From: Paragordius varius
Lineage: Eukaryota; Nematomorpha
Direction of reading: 5' to 3'
Assembly (NCBI GenBank): GCA_964247055.1
Contig: OZ176055.1
Location: 6,696,001-6,760,000, forward strand
Length of the DNA: 64,000 nucleotides
Shown: in pieces, positions 48,161 to 59,382 of the stretch
Position numbering within the stretch: position 1 is the stretch's first letter
Layout: each line of letters opens with the position of its first letter
Translations under genes and position numbers: made by a program
The notes under the pieces: model-generated
Told to the model about the DNA's origin: nothing
The model's input: only the letters and a program-made list of their open reading frames with translations
Database searches by the model: none

Positions 48161-49217
48161 TAATGTATTAATATCCATATATCTTTTAACATGCTATACA
48201 TATGATAGATACTCCTTACTCAGCAGTTATCATCAAAGAAACGCTTGACTAAAATTTTTTTCTTTTAACAGGCAATACGAAAAAACCTTCTCGAATTTTT
48301 AGAGTCTCATACCGTGGACAAAAAAATACAATCAAAAAAATATTTTTGTGGACTTTGTTTTTTGAAAAAGGTGGCATTTTACGGGGGTAGCGGGTAAAAA
48401 GAGGGCCTAAATCAAAAAAGTGACTCGACCATGTTCAGCGCGATCAAAAATAAGTAAACAAAAATCATATTTGAAATTGAATGGTCCAACACGTTCTCCA
48501 AAAAATTGACTTAACCCATTTTTCACACGGGGTGGGCCCAAACTGGGGACCTAATTCCAAAAAAGGGCGAAGCTATTGTCGGGGCATTTATTAATGATTA
48601 AATTTTTTCGATGTTTGGATTTGAATGGCTTCACCGGTTTTCCGGAAACAGATCACAAAGTTATATGAAAAATCAGTTTTTAGCGGGTAGCTCCTTACCA
48701 AGCAGCTATCATCAAATAAACGGTGGACTAAAATTTTTGCCTTTTAACAGGGAATACGTGGAATCCATATTGAATTTTTACGGTCTCATACCTAGGGCGA
48801 AAAATCGATATAAAAAATTATTTTTGTGGACTTTGTTTTTTGAAAAAGGTGGCATTTTACGGGGGGAGCGGGTAAAAAGAGGGCCTAAATCAAAAAAGTG
48901 GCTCGGCTATGTTCAGCGCAATCGAAAATAACTAAATAAAAATCATATTTAAAATTGAATGGTCCAACACGTTCTCCGGAAAATTGTCTCAAAAACACGA
49001 TTTTGTGGACTTCTGTTTTCAAAAAAACCCGTTTTTCATACGGGGTGGGCCCGAACTGGGGGCCTATTTCAAAAAAAGGGCGAAGCTATTGTCGGGACAT
49101 TTGTTAATGATTATATTTTTTCGATATTTGGATTTGATTGGGTCTACCGGTTTTCCTGTACCAGATCACAAAGCCAGCATTTTCCATTTTTATAAATATA
49201 TAGATTATCCATTAGAG

Positions 49218-49421
49218 ATGTATCAATCGATTATATTGTTTCTTTTCATGGGCATTATTACATATAATTTCCTTATCTTGCCTCGAAAAAAAGAAAAATT
49301 AAGATTTTTGATCAAAATAGTGGAACCGTTTTGGAATAAAAAGTTCTTTTTTGAAAAATGGAACAGGGACCAAATTCAGATAAAAACAGACGAACAACCT
49401 GATCCTATTTTACTATATTAA
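49218..49421 (+). CDS. 67-residue membrane ORF abutting a Helitron end
   Basis: The ORF starts ATG at 49218 (MYQSIILFLFMGIITYNFLI), one membrane span, then a strongly charged tail with LPRKKEKLRFL, KWNRDQIQIK and a C-terminal EQPDPILLY. The length and single-anchor layout fit a small organelle membrane subunit, but I recognise no family. The frame stays open upstream across the Helitron border at 49204, and an AG at 49202-49203 could act as a splice acceptor, so the ATG may be internal to a longer gene whose upstream exon lies beyond the Helitron. Confidence 0.4.
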   Translation: MYQSIILFLFMGIITYNFLILPRKKEKLRFLIKIVEPFWNKKFFFEKWNRDQIQIKTDEQPDPILLY

Positions 49422-49424
49422 AGC

Positions 49425-51524
49425 TTTAATATTATTAATTATTTTTTCCAATCAATCGTTTGCTCCCTAATAAAATCGAAAAGGATAGGCAAAATAATCA
49501 TTTTAAAAAAGTGTTATTATCATGCCTCATAATAAAACATCAAAATTAAAATAAAAATATACCTCACAAAAATTAAGAGAAAGATTGCAATAAAATTTGT
49601 TAAATTCTAATAAATCATGATACCAATTCCACCTCACCCTCATCGGGGCCGCAATATTTTTAGATAATTATAATTTAATAACACCCCTGCCTACCAACAA
49701 CGCCTTGATAATTTGAGATATACATAATAGAGAGGACCTTAATAATGACAATAATACGATAAAGAAATAAAAGTGGATTATATATATAATATTATATTTA
49801 TGTCTAGGGATGCGGTTTTTATGAAAATTTATATTTAACTTTTGAAACATTGTTTTGATGTTCTTAAATTGCCACTCTTTTCGAACGAAGCCACTCAAAA
49901 AAAATTTAGTCGGGCCACGCATTCGAATGCAGTTTGATTACTGCTTTTATACAACATATATATTTAACTAATCAAACTTTTCTCGCAGAAACTAATATTA
50001 TTTTTTTACTGATACATTTGTTAAACAACAATCGTTTTTAGAAAAGGGGTCAAATGTGTTTTTTTTTCACGCGTTCCAACGGTTTAAATTTAATATTTTT
50101 TTAAAATGAAAGGGGTTGAGTGGAAAGGGAAGGGGACGCCTTCGAGAATTCATGCACCCGGCGCCAGAAATGCAAGCTACGCCTCTGGGCCCATCCATCA
50201 ATGGAGTGCCATTATAAAAATGCGCTGATAATTTTATTGTTATGATAATAATAAATTTATTATCGGACTCCAAATCTAAAAAAAGCGTTTTTGACGAATG
50301 GGGATGCATGGAGGGGTAATGTATAAAAGCGGCTTAACTATCGGTCAATTTAATCAATAAAGATGCCTATAAGTTTTTAAAATATTTATATTTTATCGGA
50401 TATATAATAAAAATCTGAAAAACTTTTCATAAAAATGACGATATATCATTAAAAGATTTTTACTTCTTGACCAACTTTTTGCTATTAAAAGTGGTTTTAT
50501 AGTATCAGGGTAAACGAAAATTTAAAATAAAAGATGTAAATAACCAAACATTGACCTGACGCTTTTTTAATGTATTATTGAAAATCCGTCATTATGATCG
50601 GGCCTCTATAAGAATATGTACACGGCCATGTCATAAATATCAAGGTATGTTAATTAATGTGTATCTCATAGGTTTTCAAAATACATGTTGGCTTTTGCTA
50701 AAATCGCTGATTTCGAATGAGGTGAAAAGGCTAAAGTTGGTGTACCATATTTGGGGATTGTTAAATAAGGAAATATTTTTAATTGAATATATATTTTTAT
50801 TGGATTTCTTAATTTTCGGAAAACCTCATTGCAGGTAGCATTGAATTGAGAGTCTAATTGAAGAAATGGTTTGAGCCTAGTACATATACAAACAAATATC
50901 AATTGTTGCTTATAATGGTCTTACACTTCTTTAAGGAAATGTTTCAGACATTTGGTAAAGAAATCTATTTGCAATATGTTTTAATAAATATCATTTGATC
51001 ACTCCAAAAATCAGTCTATTTCTTTAGATAAATACCTTTATTTTAATGTGAACATATATTTTGAACTTTGACGAAGTACAAAATTAAAACATACTTGGCC
51101 TGTTTTTACACCATCGGTGTGGTGTTCCATAAAAAAAGGTGCGCAATTTTCGCAAATATATTTTTTGGACAAAAGGCTTTATTTAAAAAAATATCACTAA
51201 AATATAACATAAACTACAAATAATAAACAAAACAATATTTTTAAAAATTATAAATTATGAGATGTGGACTCTAATAAGCGTTACACCGTTTCCATCATCT
51301 TTCAAAATAGTTAGAAGTACATGTCAACAAAATATCCCAAATTTGTTTATGCAAAAAATAAGAAAACTGTTGAAAAATTAAGGTTTAGGAAAAATATTAA
51401 ATAATATCATACATCCCACCTAAGTATAAAAAACCTAAAAACTCCTAATTTTTACGATAATAGTTTATTTCGAATCATATGCCATATATAATAAATTTTA
51501 TATTATATGTTACAGGAATGACAA
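49425..51524. other. Intergenic with transposon debris
   Basis: At about 50090-50200 the reverse complement reads cagaggcgtagcttgcattt followed by ctggcgccgggtgcatg, a hAT-like terminus of the same kind as at 43052. At 49840-49920 is related GC-richer debris. Between 50578 and 50902 both strands are open for 80 codons or so, but nothing is recognisable. No gene assigned. Confidence 0.45.
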
Positions 51525-53152
51525 TCTATATATTTATAAAAATGGAAAGTAGTAGCTTTTTGATCTGTTTCCGGTAAACCGCTAGACCCATTCATATCCA
51601 AATATAGAAAATATATAATCATTAATGAATGCCCCGACAATAGCTTCATCTTTTTTGAATTAGGCCCCCAGTTCAGGCCCACCCCGTGTGAAAAATGGTT
51701 TTTTTTTTGAAAACACAAGTCAAAAAAATCGTGTCTTTGAGACCATTTTCCGGAAAACGTGCAGGACATCAAACATGATTTTTTTTACTTATTTTTGATT
51801 GCACAGAATATAGCCGGATGCTCTTTTAATTTAGGTCCTCTTTTTACCCGCTCCCCCCGCAAAATGCCATTTAAAAAAAGTAAAAAAAAATTTTTGAATC
51901 TATTTTTCGCCCAAGGTATGAGACCGTAAAAATTTAATAAGAATTCCAAATATTCCCTGTTAAAGGCAAATTTTAGATGTGCGTTTGTTTTATATTGGGT
52001 TCTGGGTAAGGAGATACCCGCTAAAACTGACTTATCATATCGAAATAGCGTGCGTGCCTTTGGGACTAAATTTCAAAAAACCTATCAGGCCATATGAGTC
52101 CAATCCGTGCTTAAAATATTACCCGTAAAATTCTAAAATTCGAGCGGATTTTTTAATTAGCGGTTAAATAGGCCCTTTATGCCCTGCAAAATGCGCCACC
52201 ATAGAATAATTTTTAGATTTTGTGGCCATTTTTCCAAAAACGAATGAGAGCATACGGAATAGATTATGATTCCAGGTATTCTTAGGAAAAGGCATAAATT
52301 TTAATTAAGCGCTTTTTTGTATCAGCCTCTGGATAAGAAGCTACCCATCTAAAGCTGCGCCACCTTATGAAAATTGCGTTGTTTAGGAGTTAATTTTTAG
52401 AAAACTATCAGGCCATAGAAGTTTTATAAGGGCCTGAAATATTTATTACCACTTAAAAAACAAATATTTTAGTATAAGGGGTTATATCAATGCGTCGCTA
52501 AGAAAAGTTTTACGCCTGAAAAATTCGCCGCCAGAGAACAATTTTTTGGCTTTCAAGCAATATTTCCAGTAACTTATAGGAACATATGACATTATAATTC
52601 CAGATATTCCCCATATAAAGACAAAAGTTTTGCCTGACGCTTTTTTATACCTCCCTTTGGGAAAGAAGCTCCCGCTAAAAACTGTGTCCTTATATAGAAA
52701 TTGCGTTGTTTTGGAACTAATTTAAATGCCATATGAGCTCATTTAAAGTTCGAAATATTACCCGTACTAGGTAAAGATTTAGGTCGGGCCTTTTTTTATT
52801 AGGAATAAATTTGGGACCTTTGCGTAAAAATACCCCATTTTTTCGAATAACTCATGAGACGATGGTCTCAAAGCCAAATATTTTCCATATAAAGGCAAAA
52901 AATTTAACTTAGCGCTTTTCCATATAGGCTTATGGGTAGGGGTCTACGGTTTAAAACAGAGATACAATAATGGCGTGGCTTTGGAGCTAATTTTCAATAA
53001 ACTTGAGACGCCATACGAGTTCAATAAATTTAAATATTACCCATAAAAAGGTAAAAATTGTAGTTATCCCTTTTTCAAACACCCCCCCCCCCCTCCCCCC
53101 AAAAGTCAGAAGGATTTCCTCGGGTTGCGTAGCAGCACAAGTTTTACGCTAG
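51525..53152 (+). mobile_element. Non-autonomous Helitron, copy c, full length
   Basis: Begins TCTATATATTTATAAAAATG after A (51524). Ends with hairpin GTTGCGTAGCAGC, then ACAAGTTTTACGCTAG (to 53152) before T. Its left 450 bp match the units of copies a and b. The rest is a diverged tandem array with a period of roughly 325 bp: the phrase 'tctgggtaag(g/a)ag..acccgctaaa' recurs near 52001, 52326, 52653 and 52928. A C run lies at about 53083-53100 just before the terminal region, the complement of the G run in copy b. 1,628 bp, no Rep/helicase. Confidence 0.9.
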
Positions 53153-53982
53153 TTTTCTACATGATTTTCCGTCTGATAATTATAAAAAAAATACGCTTTC
53201 TAACCTGATCAATATTTATTAAAATATCATGAATTAATTTTGTTAATTTGAAATTTTGAGGCACCTCTTTTTGCGGAAGCCCTGAGTGAAAGAGCCATTG
53301 AATCTTACGGTGGAGTCCGAGATTTATAGTTTTGCCAATGTGCGAGAGGCTGAATCATAGTTTGAATAATTTCGGCAGAAAATAAAACATTAACCAATGA
53401 AAAATAGGCCAATCTTAGTTTTCAACGCAAAATGAACCATTTCTTTACAAATTATGGGGGTATATTTAAAGAGGGTACTATATTAAATTTAAAATAATTT
53501 TTTGAATAAATAAAAGGCAATTAATATATATTCATATATAATTAATTTTTTTTATTACAGAAAGTACAAAAGTGAGCTCAGTCCCAATTTCGCATCTTAT
53601 TTTACAACTACGCGTTTTCAAAAGAATTGTTTCGAAAATTGGTTAAAAAACCTATGCATATTGGAATTTTATAGAATATCATTCATGAATAGCTAAAAGT
53701 ATGGAAATATTTAAAAAAATTTTATTAGTCTGGTTTAAAAATAAAAAATATAATTTTGCCATAAGGTTGAGATTCGAATAATACCCACCGCCTTTCTGTG
53801 CAAAATATTTTATATTAAAGCTAACAGCGCTAACTAGGACTTACCAACCACATAATCCAAAAAGAGTATACCTTCACTTTGGAATATTTTTAAATTTATG
53901 ACAAAACTCCTATGGCGAGGACGTCGACATATATGTTTTGAATATCCAGGTTTATAAACCAACGAAAGGTAGTTTTATCATC
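53153..53982. other. Spacer upstream of tRNA-Phe
   Basis: No gene or repeat terminus recognised. Confidence 0.35.
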
Positions 53983-54055
53983 GCCGAAATAGCTCAGTTG
54001 GGAGAGCGTTAGACTGAAGATCTAAAGGTCCCTGGTTCAATCCCGGGTTTCGGCA
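53983..54055 (+). tRNA. tRNA-Phe (GAA)
   Basis: GCCGAAATAGCTCAGTTGGG at the 5' end, anticodon arm TTAGACTGAAGATCTAA with anticodon GAA, T arm GGTTCAATCCC, and acceptor stem GCCGAAA/TTTCGGC with discriminator A at 54055. Seven T at about 54059-54065 form a terminator. No intron. Confidence 0.97.
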
Positions 54056-54129
54056 TAATTTTTTTATTTTTTTATAAACAAATTGTCTCCATTGTTATAT
54101 AAATAGGTCAATATACTAATACTTTAGGG

Positions 54130-54408
54130 CAGGGGTTGCCAACACAAATAGCATCGCTGGCCACATTTTTCACTCAAAAAATCTGACGGCGCATTTGAAA
54201 TATCTATAGACCTTTGATTACTATTAGTAGATTTTTTAACATAAGACTGTAAAATGCATGCATAAAACAATATGTTCTCATCTTTGCTCTTCGAATATAT
54301 TTAATGAGAAAAATTTTTCTAGAACCATTTAACTAAAATTTTGTGAGCCTATTTTTAAAAATTTATGTATTACCAAATTTTTCGAGGTATGCGTAATGGA
54401 CACGCCTG
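54130..54408. repeat. hAT-type MITE, copy 2
   Basis: Starts CAGGGGTTGCCAACACAAAT and ends near ...atggacacgcctg. The interior aligns in patches with 41567-41835. Flanking octamers do not match, so the target duplication is lost. Confidence 0.6.
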
Positions 54409-54879
54409 GTTGCAAATGATTTAAATTGATAAAAATCATTAATTTTTAATTGGCCATTAGAACGCGAAAATAATTATTTCACACAATATTTTAGGAATGG
54501 CTCTATTTCCAATATATTTATTAACTTTATTTATTTTTTTAAATTATATATCATTGAAAAACAATTTTTTTTATCAATCTATAAATTTAATTACAAAAAT
54601 ATTAAAATCAGTTTCCAGCATTCTTGCGTTAATGCTACTTCTGATTGGTTTTCTTTCAAATTAAATATATTTTTTAAAGGAATAAAAAATGGAGTCAAAA
54701 TAAATAAAAGTAAATCGAAATTAATTGTGTGACAAAGTACTGCTAGTGTAATTCAAATTAAAGCAAATATATATTATATATGTAGAGTGATTCGGAAAAA
54801 ATAATGAGAGAAAGATTGCATTTTTAATAAAATTTGAATAACTTTACATTTTATAATTAAAAATATTTGCACGCTTTAC

Positions 54880-55110
54880 TTTTAATACATTAAGCTCCAT
54901 ATTTTTTTATTAAATAATTTCTTAACCTTTAACCTTTCTTGATTACCTATGATTATACAAAAAATAGTGCCAAAACAATATTTAATTTAACTGAAGTTTA
55001 TATTTAAATTTGGTTAAATGCATTAACCAGGCTATAAAATATTACCATCAACACACAAGGTCACGTCCAAAAACGGTTGGTGCCGAAAGTTGTAATGAAA
55101 TTAAGGTCTT
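54880..55110 (+). repeat. Dispersed repeat R3, copy 2
   Basis: Matches the reverse complement of about 27860-28170 over several ordered blocks (aaatttggttaaatgcatt, aaccaggctataaaata, cacacaaggtcacgtcc, aaaaacggttgg, tgccgaaagttgtaatg). No ORF. Confidence 0.6.
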
Positions 55111-56337
55111 TTTGCGATTTAATACCTAATTTTAAGCATAGGAGCAGATATTAACCGTTTGGTATTTTAGTTTTTGAAAGCTACTTTGTAACCTAACACG
55201 TTTGAGATATCAAAAATATGTCACATGAGAGGATATTGTAATAAATAATGTTTTAAATTCATAAGTATATAAGAAAAGACAACAGTAATGTTATGACTGC
55301 AATGAAATTTAAATTTGCTAGATTTAAGTTTGACACTGAGGAAAAATTGAACATATTAAAATATGTATTTGATGTTTACAAATTCGGGCCCAATTTAATA
55401 TAATTTTTTCGTTAAATATTTTCTCAGATATTGTCAAATATTTAATGAGCGCAAAAAATTTAATCCTCAAATATACAAAGTCATTTAAATTAATATGTTA
55501 TATATTCAGTTTTATAAGGTTAAAATTTTCAACCAATTTAACGCTTCTAATAATTTATGGTAGTTTTAATGTACCAAAAATTTGATATTATTGTTAAAAA
55601 CGATTCAATATATATGTGCGCTTTATATAATCTCCTTGCTCAATGTTAATCAACATTTATTTAACAGCTATTATAATGTATAAGTGTTGTATTCATGGAA
55701 CGACCATCTTTTCGCTGAATTGACGCGTTATAAATTCAATATTAACAAATCAAAACATAAGTACTCTATGTATTTTAATGAGTTAATTCCAGGCCTTGGA
55801 ACCGGTTAAACAAAAGTGGAGCCGGAACTAGTAGTACTTAATGTAAATCATTCCAATATTAATATTATAAAATTACAAATGAGAATAATGAGGCAACTTC
55901 TTGCGAAAAAATACAGTGAATCATGCCATGATTACAATGGGAAAAATAAATGTCTCGTAGTTCGTTCATCACCATTTTTTAAGATTTTGAAATTATATTT
56001 AAAAATTTGATTCCGATTTACTTTCAGTTTTTTAATTTTAAATTTTTTGGATTATCCCAAATAAATTTAAACATACATTAAGATGGGATTCAATTTTTAT
56101 CGTTTGGCTTTTCATTAAGGCTCGCAATCTTAAAACCGGAACAATTTGGTTTGGGTCAATTTTTTGTCAAATATAGAGAAAAGGAAACGAAGAATTAATT
56201 TACATGTTAAACCAATCCCAATAATTGAGACACGATTAAATGCGCAAAATCTGACATAACTAACAATTTTTGAGAAAAATAGAGCACCTCTGTTTTTTTG
56301 AGCCATGCTGGTTCTAAAATGGAAAATTAAATAACAT

Positions 56338-58728
56338 ATGACTTTATCCAATGATGAAATATCACGCTTTTCTCGGCATCTCATTTTGCCTCATATTTCA
56401 TTGTCAGGTAATGTGAAATATATATTTTTGTAGGTCAAACCGAATTAAAACACAGCCATATTGCGATTGTGGGGGCAGGAGGAATTGGATCATCTATTAT
56501 TTTATATTTAGCTTCTGCTGGAATTGGTATTTTATATAAATATATTAAAGGAACCTTATCCATATTTGATGATGACATTGTGAGTTTACAAAATTTGCAC
56601 AGACAAGTACTTTACACGTTTCAGGACATTGGCAAGTCAAAAGCAGAAGTCGCCAAAATTGTGGCTCTAAGCCGTAATCCAAATCTCACCTGTCATGCAT
56701 ATCCTATCCGGTTAAATTACAAAAATGCATTTGAAATTTTCGATTATTTTAACGCAATTGATCCGGACAAACATCAAATAAATTTAATTATAGATGCAAC
56801 CGACAATTTTTCTGCTCGATATCTCATTAATGATTTATCAATTTATTATGATATACCATGGATATTTGGTAGTGCTATTGGTTTTGAAGGTCAAACATCC
56901 ACATTTAATTATAAATGCAAAAAAGAAGATAGTTTAAATTCGAATTATCCATGTTATAAATGTCTTTTCCCAACAGCCCCTCCCCAATTATCTGTGCGAT
57001 CTTGTGATGAGTTTGGTGTCTTAGGTTTTTATATTTTTTCTGTTAAAGTAAAATATTTTTCTATGAGCTATATAAATTTATAATATAAATATTTATAAAT
57101 TATATAAAAAAATCACTTTTATTGTATTTATTAGTGGCTGTTAAGTTTTAAGATATTATTGTTAATTTGTTATGTTTAACTATATAATTTGAAAATCAGA
57201 TCGATAGTGTATAATCTTATTTACTTTAGGTGTTATTCCAGGACTCATTGGAATGATACAAGCTTTAGAAGCACAAAAAATATTGATAAGCAGTTTGGAA
57301 CCAAGTTTTGCTGGAAAATTACTCATGTTTGATAGTTTATCAACTGATAATCCCTTTAAGATAGTTAATTTTCGCAAAAAACCGCGGACCGATTGCTCAT
57401 CATGTGGTTTGTTAAAAATGGACAGGTAGGTAACATAGTTAATAATAATTTACAAAAAAATAATTTATATTTATTTAATTATATTTTCAATTCTTTACTC
57501 TAAATTTACCATATTTTCTCCTCATTCAAGAGCTATTGGCACTTGCAATTACGAAAAAAATTTAATTAAAAGATAACCAAGATTAATATTAGTTTGAATT
57601 TGAAATAAAAGAAAGGTAAATACTTCAAATTAATATGAGATAGTTAAACAAGGTTAGGTGTATTTTCTGGACCCTTAAATTTTTTAAATAGATCTCTTCT
57701 AGCCGATATACAATTGGATCAGATATGTGCTAATAATGCCAATTTTATCGTTCCACAAATTGCAGTAAACGATGTTTTCCATACTATGATACAAAAACAA
57801 AGTATCGAAGATAAAAATTCAATTTATAATAATGGTAAATCGATCACACAATATGTTATTGATGTAAGAGAGGCACATGAGTTGGAAATTTGTAAATTAC
57901 AAACACCAGATCACATTACATTTTTGAGTAATTTCGCTTCTAAATTTATATTTATTTAATGGTATAATTTTATAATCTCTTATTGTAAGATCGTTTTTTA
58001 TAAATTAAACTTTTATAAATTTATCATTTGTTTTTAGTTTTTTGCCATTTATACATAATTTTTTGAATCATTTGTTTGTTTGGTGATAAAGTATCTTTCG
58101 ATTGGATATTTTTTATATCCTAATGTATAATATTGCATAAAAGAATTTTATCTAAACAATTTTAGATATTCCATATAGTAATTTTGTGAAACCCAGTGGA
58201 GTTAAACACATTCTGAATGTTTTGCTAAATCACTTTTCCCCCTCCGTGCTGGAAGCAGAGCGTTCCCCCATTGAAGGTATGTTAATAAAATTTTCATTTC
58301 CATTTAATTTGCCATTAATACAAAGCTTATTTAATCTTAAAAAAATTAAAAATAACACTAAATATTTGAAACTATTTCAAACATGATATTTTCTAATGAT
58401 CCTTTATTTAAAATCTAATATATTTATTGTAGTTTATGTCATTTGTCGCCGTGGTAAAGATTCTATTTTAGCTACTTATTATTTGCAACAATGTATCGAT
58501 CGGTTGTTAACTAAAACAACCATCCAAGAATCAAATAAGCTTAATGACTATTCTGATTTGGAAATCGAACTAAAACAAATTTTGAAGAAAACCGTTTCGG
58601 AACACACATCAATAAATGAAAATAATTGCAAGCAATATGCAATAGGCAAGCGAATAAAAGTTTTTAATGTTACAGGTGGATTACATGCTTGGGCATCTAA
58701 AGTCGACAAAAAATTTCCTGTATATTAA
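56338..58728 (+). CDS. MOCS3: MOCS3/UBA4, E1-like adenylyltransferase plus rhodanese (491 aa)
   Basis: MOCS3 adenylates and then thiolates the C-terminal glycines of URM1 (tRNA 2-thiolation) and MOCS2A (molybdopterin synthesis) in the cytosol. Exons 56338-56407, 56434-56526, 56551-57024, 57230-57425, 57692-57927, 58166-58276 and 58433-58728 total exactly 492 codons. Introns 1 and 2 are 26 and 24 nt; the rest are 156-266 nt. The 24-nt one is stop-free and a multiple of three, but removing it restores SAGIGTLSIFDDD. In order: ISRFSRHLILPHISLSG; nucleotide loop GAGGIGSS (36-43); LQNLHRQV (68-75); IDATDNFSARYLINDL; zinc cysteines C189/C192 and C268/C271; adenylation-domain Cys206 in RSCDEFGVLG. 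The rhodanese domain (about 330-491) has DVREAHELEI, active-site Cys398 in VYVICRRGKDS and GGLHAWASKVD. It carries a roughly 45-residue insertion in the rhodanese and lacks the N-terminal coiled-coil extension of human MOCS3. Confidence 0.93.
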
Positions 58729-58877
58729 CATTAATATCTGGATTTATTAAAATAAATAAATCTATTTCACATATATATTTTTTTAAAAAAATTTTTGTTT
58801 TTTCGGCTTCAACATCTTCATAATAGAAAATCACAAATTTTTTAGCGGAAAACGCCATCTTTATAGTAAATATTTAA

Positions 58878-59075
58878 CATATTATGGAGATTATTTCTCG
58901 TAGCCTACCTTTGCAATTAAGTCCACAACAAGGACGAAACGCGTCTCACACTATGACACGTGGTAAACACTGTCCCCTTTAAATTTTCGTTTCATAAAGC
59001 CACCTATTGCTTGATAGGAAGTACTATAACTTCTAATTGCAAAGGTAGGCTACGAGAAATAATCTCCATAATATG
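58878..59075. repeat. Foldback MITE, piggyBac-type (TTAA-flanked)
   Basis: Near-perfect inverted arms of about 45 bp begin CATATTATGGAGATTATTTC and finish with the exact complement. TTAA tetranucleotides flank at 58874-58877 and 59076-59079. High arm identity suggests recent arrival. Lies 149 bp after the MOCS3 stop. Confidence 0.85.
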
Positions 59076-59087
59076 TTAAATCTTCAT

Positions 59088-59382
59088 AATAGGTTGTTTG
59101 GGTGTCATGCTTTTGTTTCTTCTTATTGTTATTTTGATCTTTGCCGAATTTATAATAATACCGTGTTTTATTAGGTACTTTTTCCATTTTATGAATATGT
59201 TGCTCAATTCGTCTTCGGAAGTGGGCATGGGCTGTAATGATAAGATCACCAACATAGATAAATTGATAGGGTGAGCGTACTGATATGTTTTTCTTCGAGA
59301 TGTAAACTAGTATTGCTATGAATAATAAAGCGCTCAGGGTAGAACCCTATTGTAGGAGGCCCATTTGTATTAAAAAACTGTT
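59088..59382 (-). pseudogene. LINE reverse transcriptase fragment
   Basis: The minus strand encodes GSTLSALLFIAILVYIS, then QFIYVGDLIITAHAH (in place of the YADD motif), then in a shifted frame KWKKYLIKHGIIINSAKIKI. This is the palm and following region of a jockey/CR1-like non-LTR reverse transcriptase. One in-frame stop before GSTL and one frame change; no ends are visible. The A-to-G change (YVGD for YADD) removes a catalytic Asp. Confidence 0.7.

Larger units (their letters stand above)
44897..49204 (-). mobile_element. Helitron, copy b (split by a CACTA element)
   Basis: On the minus strand it begins TCTATATATTTATAAAAATG at 49204 after A. It ends with the hairpin GCTGCGTAGCAGC and ...ACGCTAG at 44897 before T. 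Next to the 3' end is a long G run on the plus strand (about 44951-44968), where a large piece of the body is deleted. The rest consists of repeated units of about 500-550 bp (45060, 48165, 48660), so internal tandem duplication has occurred. A CACTA transposon (45605-48160) sits in one unit. Removing it leaves about 1.75 kb. Confidence 0.85.
54056..56337. other. Intergenic upstream of MOCS3
   Basis: Contains a hAT-type MITE (54130-54408) and repeat R3 copy 2 (54880-55110). No exon was found elsewhere in it. Confidence 0.4.

Noticed and set aside
43052-50200. Inverted cagtggcgtag-type ends at 43052 and 50197 as the two ends of one 7-kb transposon.
   Set aside because: No matching target duplication, and several independent complete elements lie between; more likely two separate fragments of one family.
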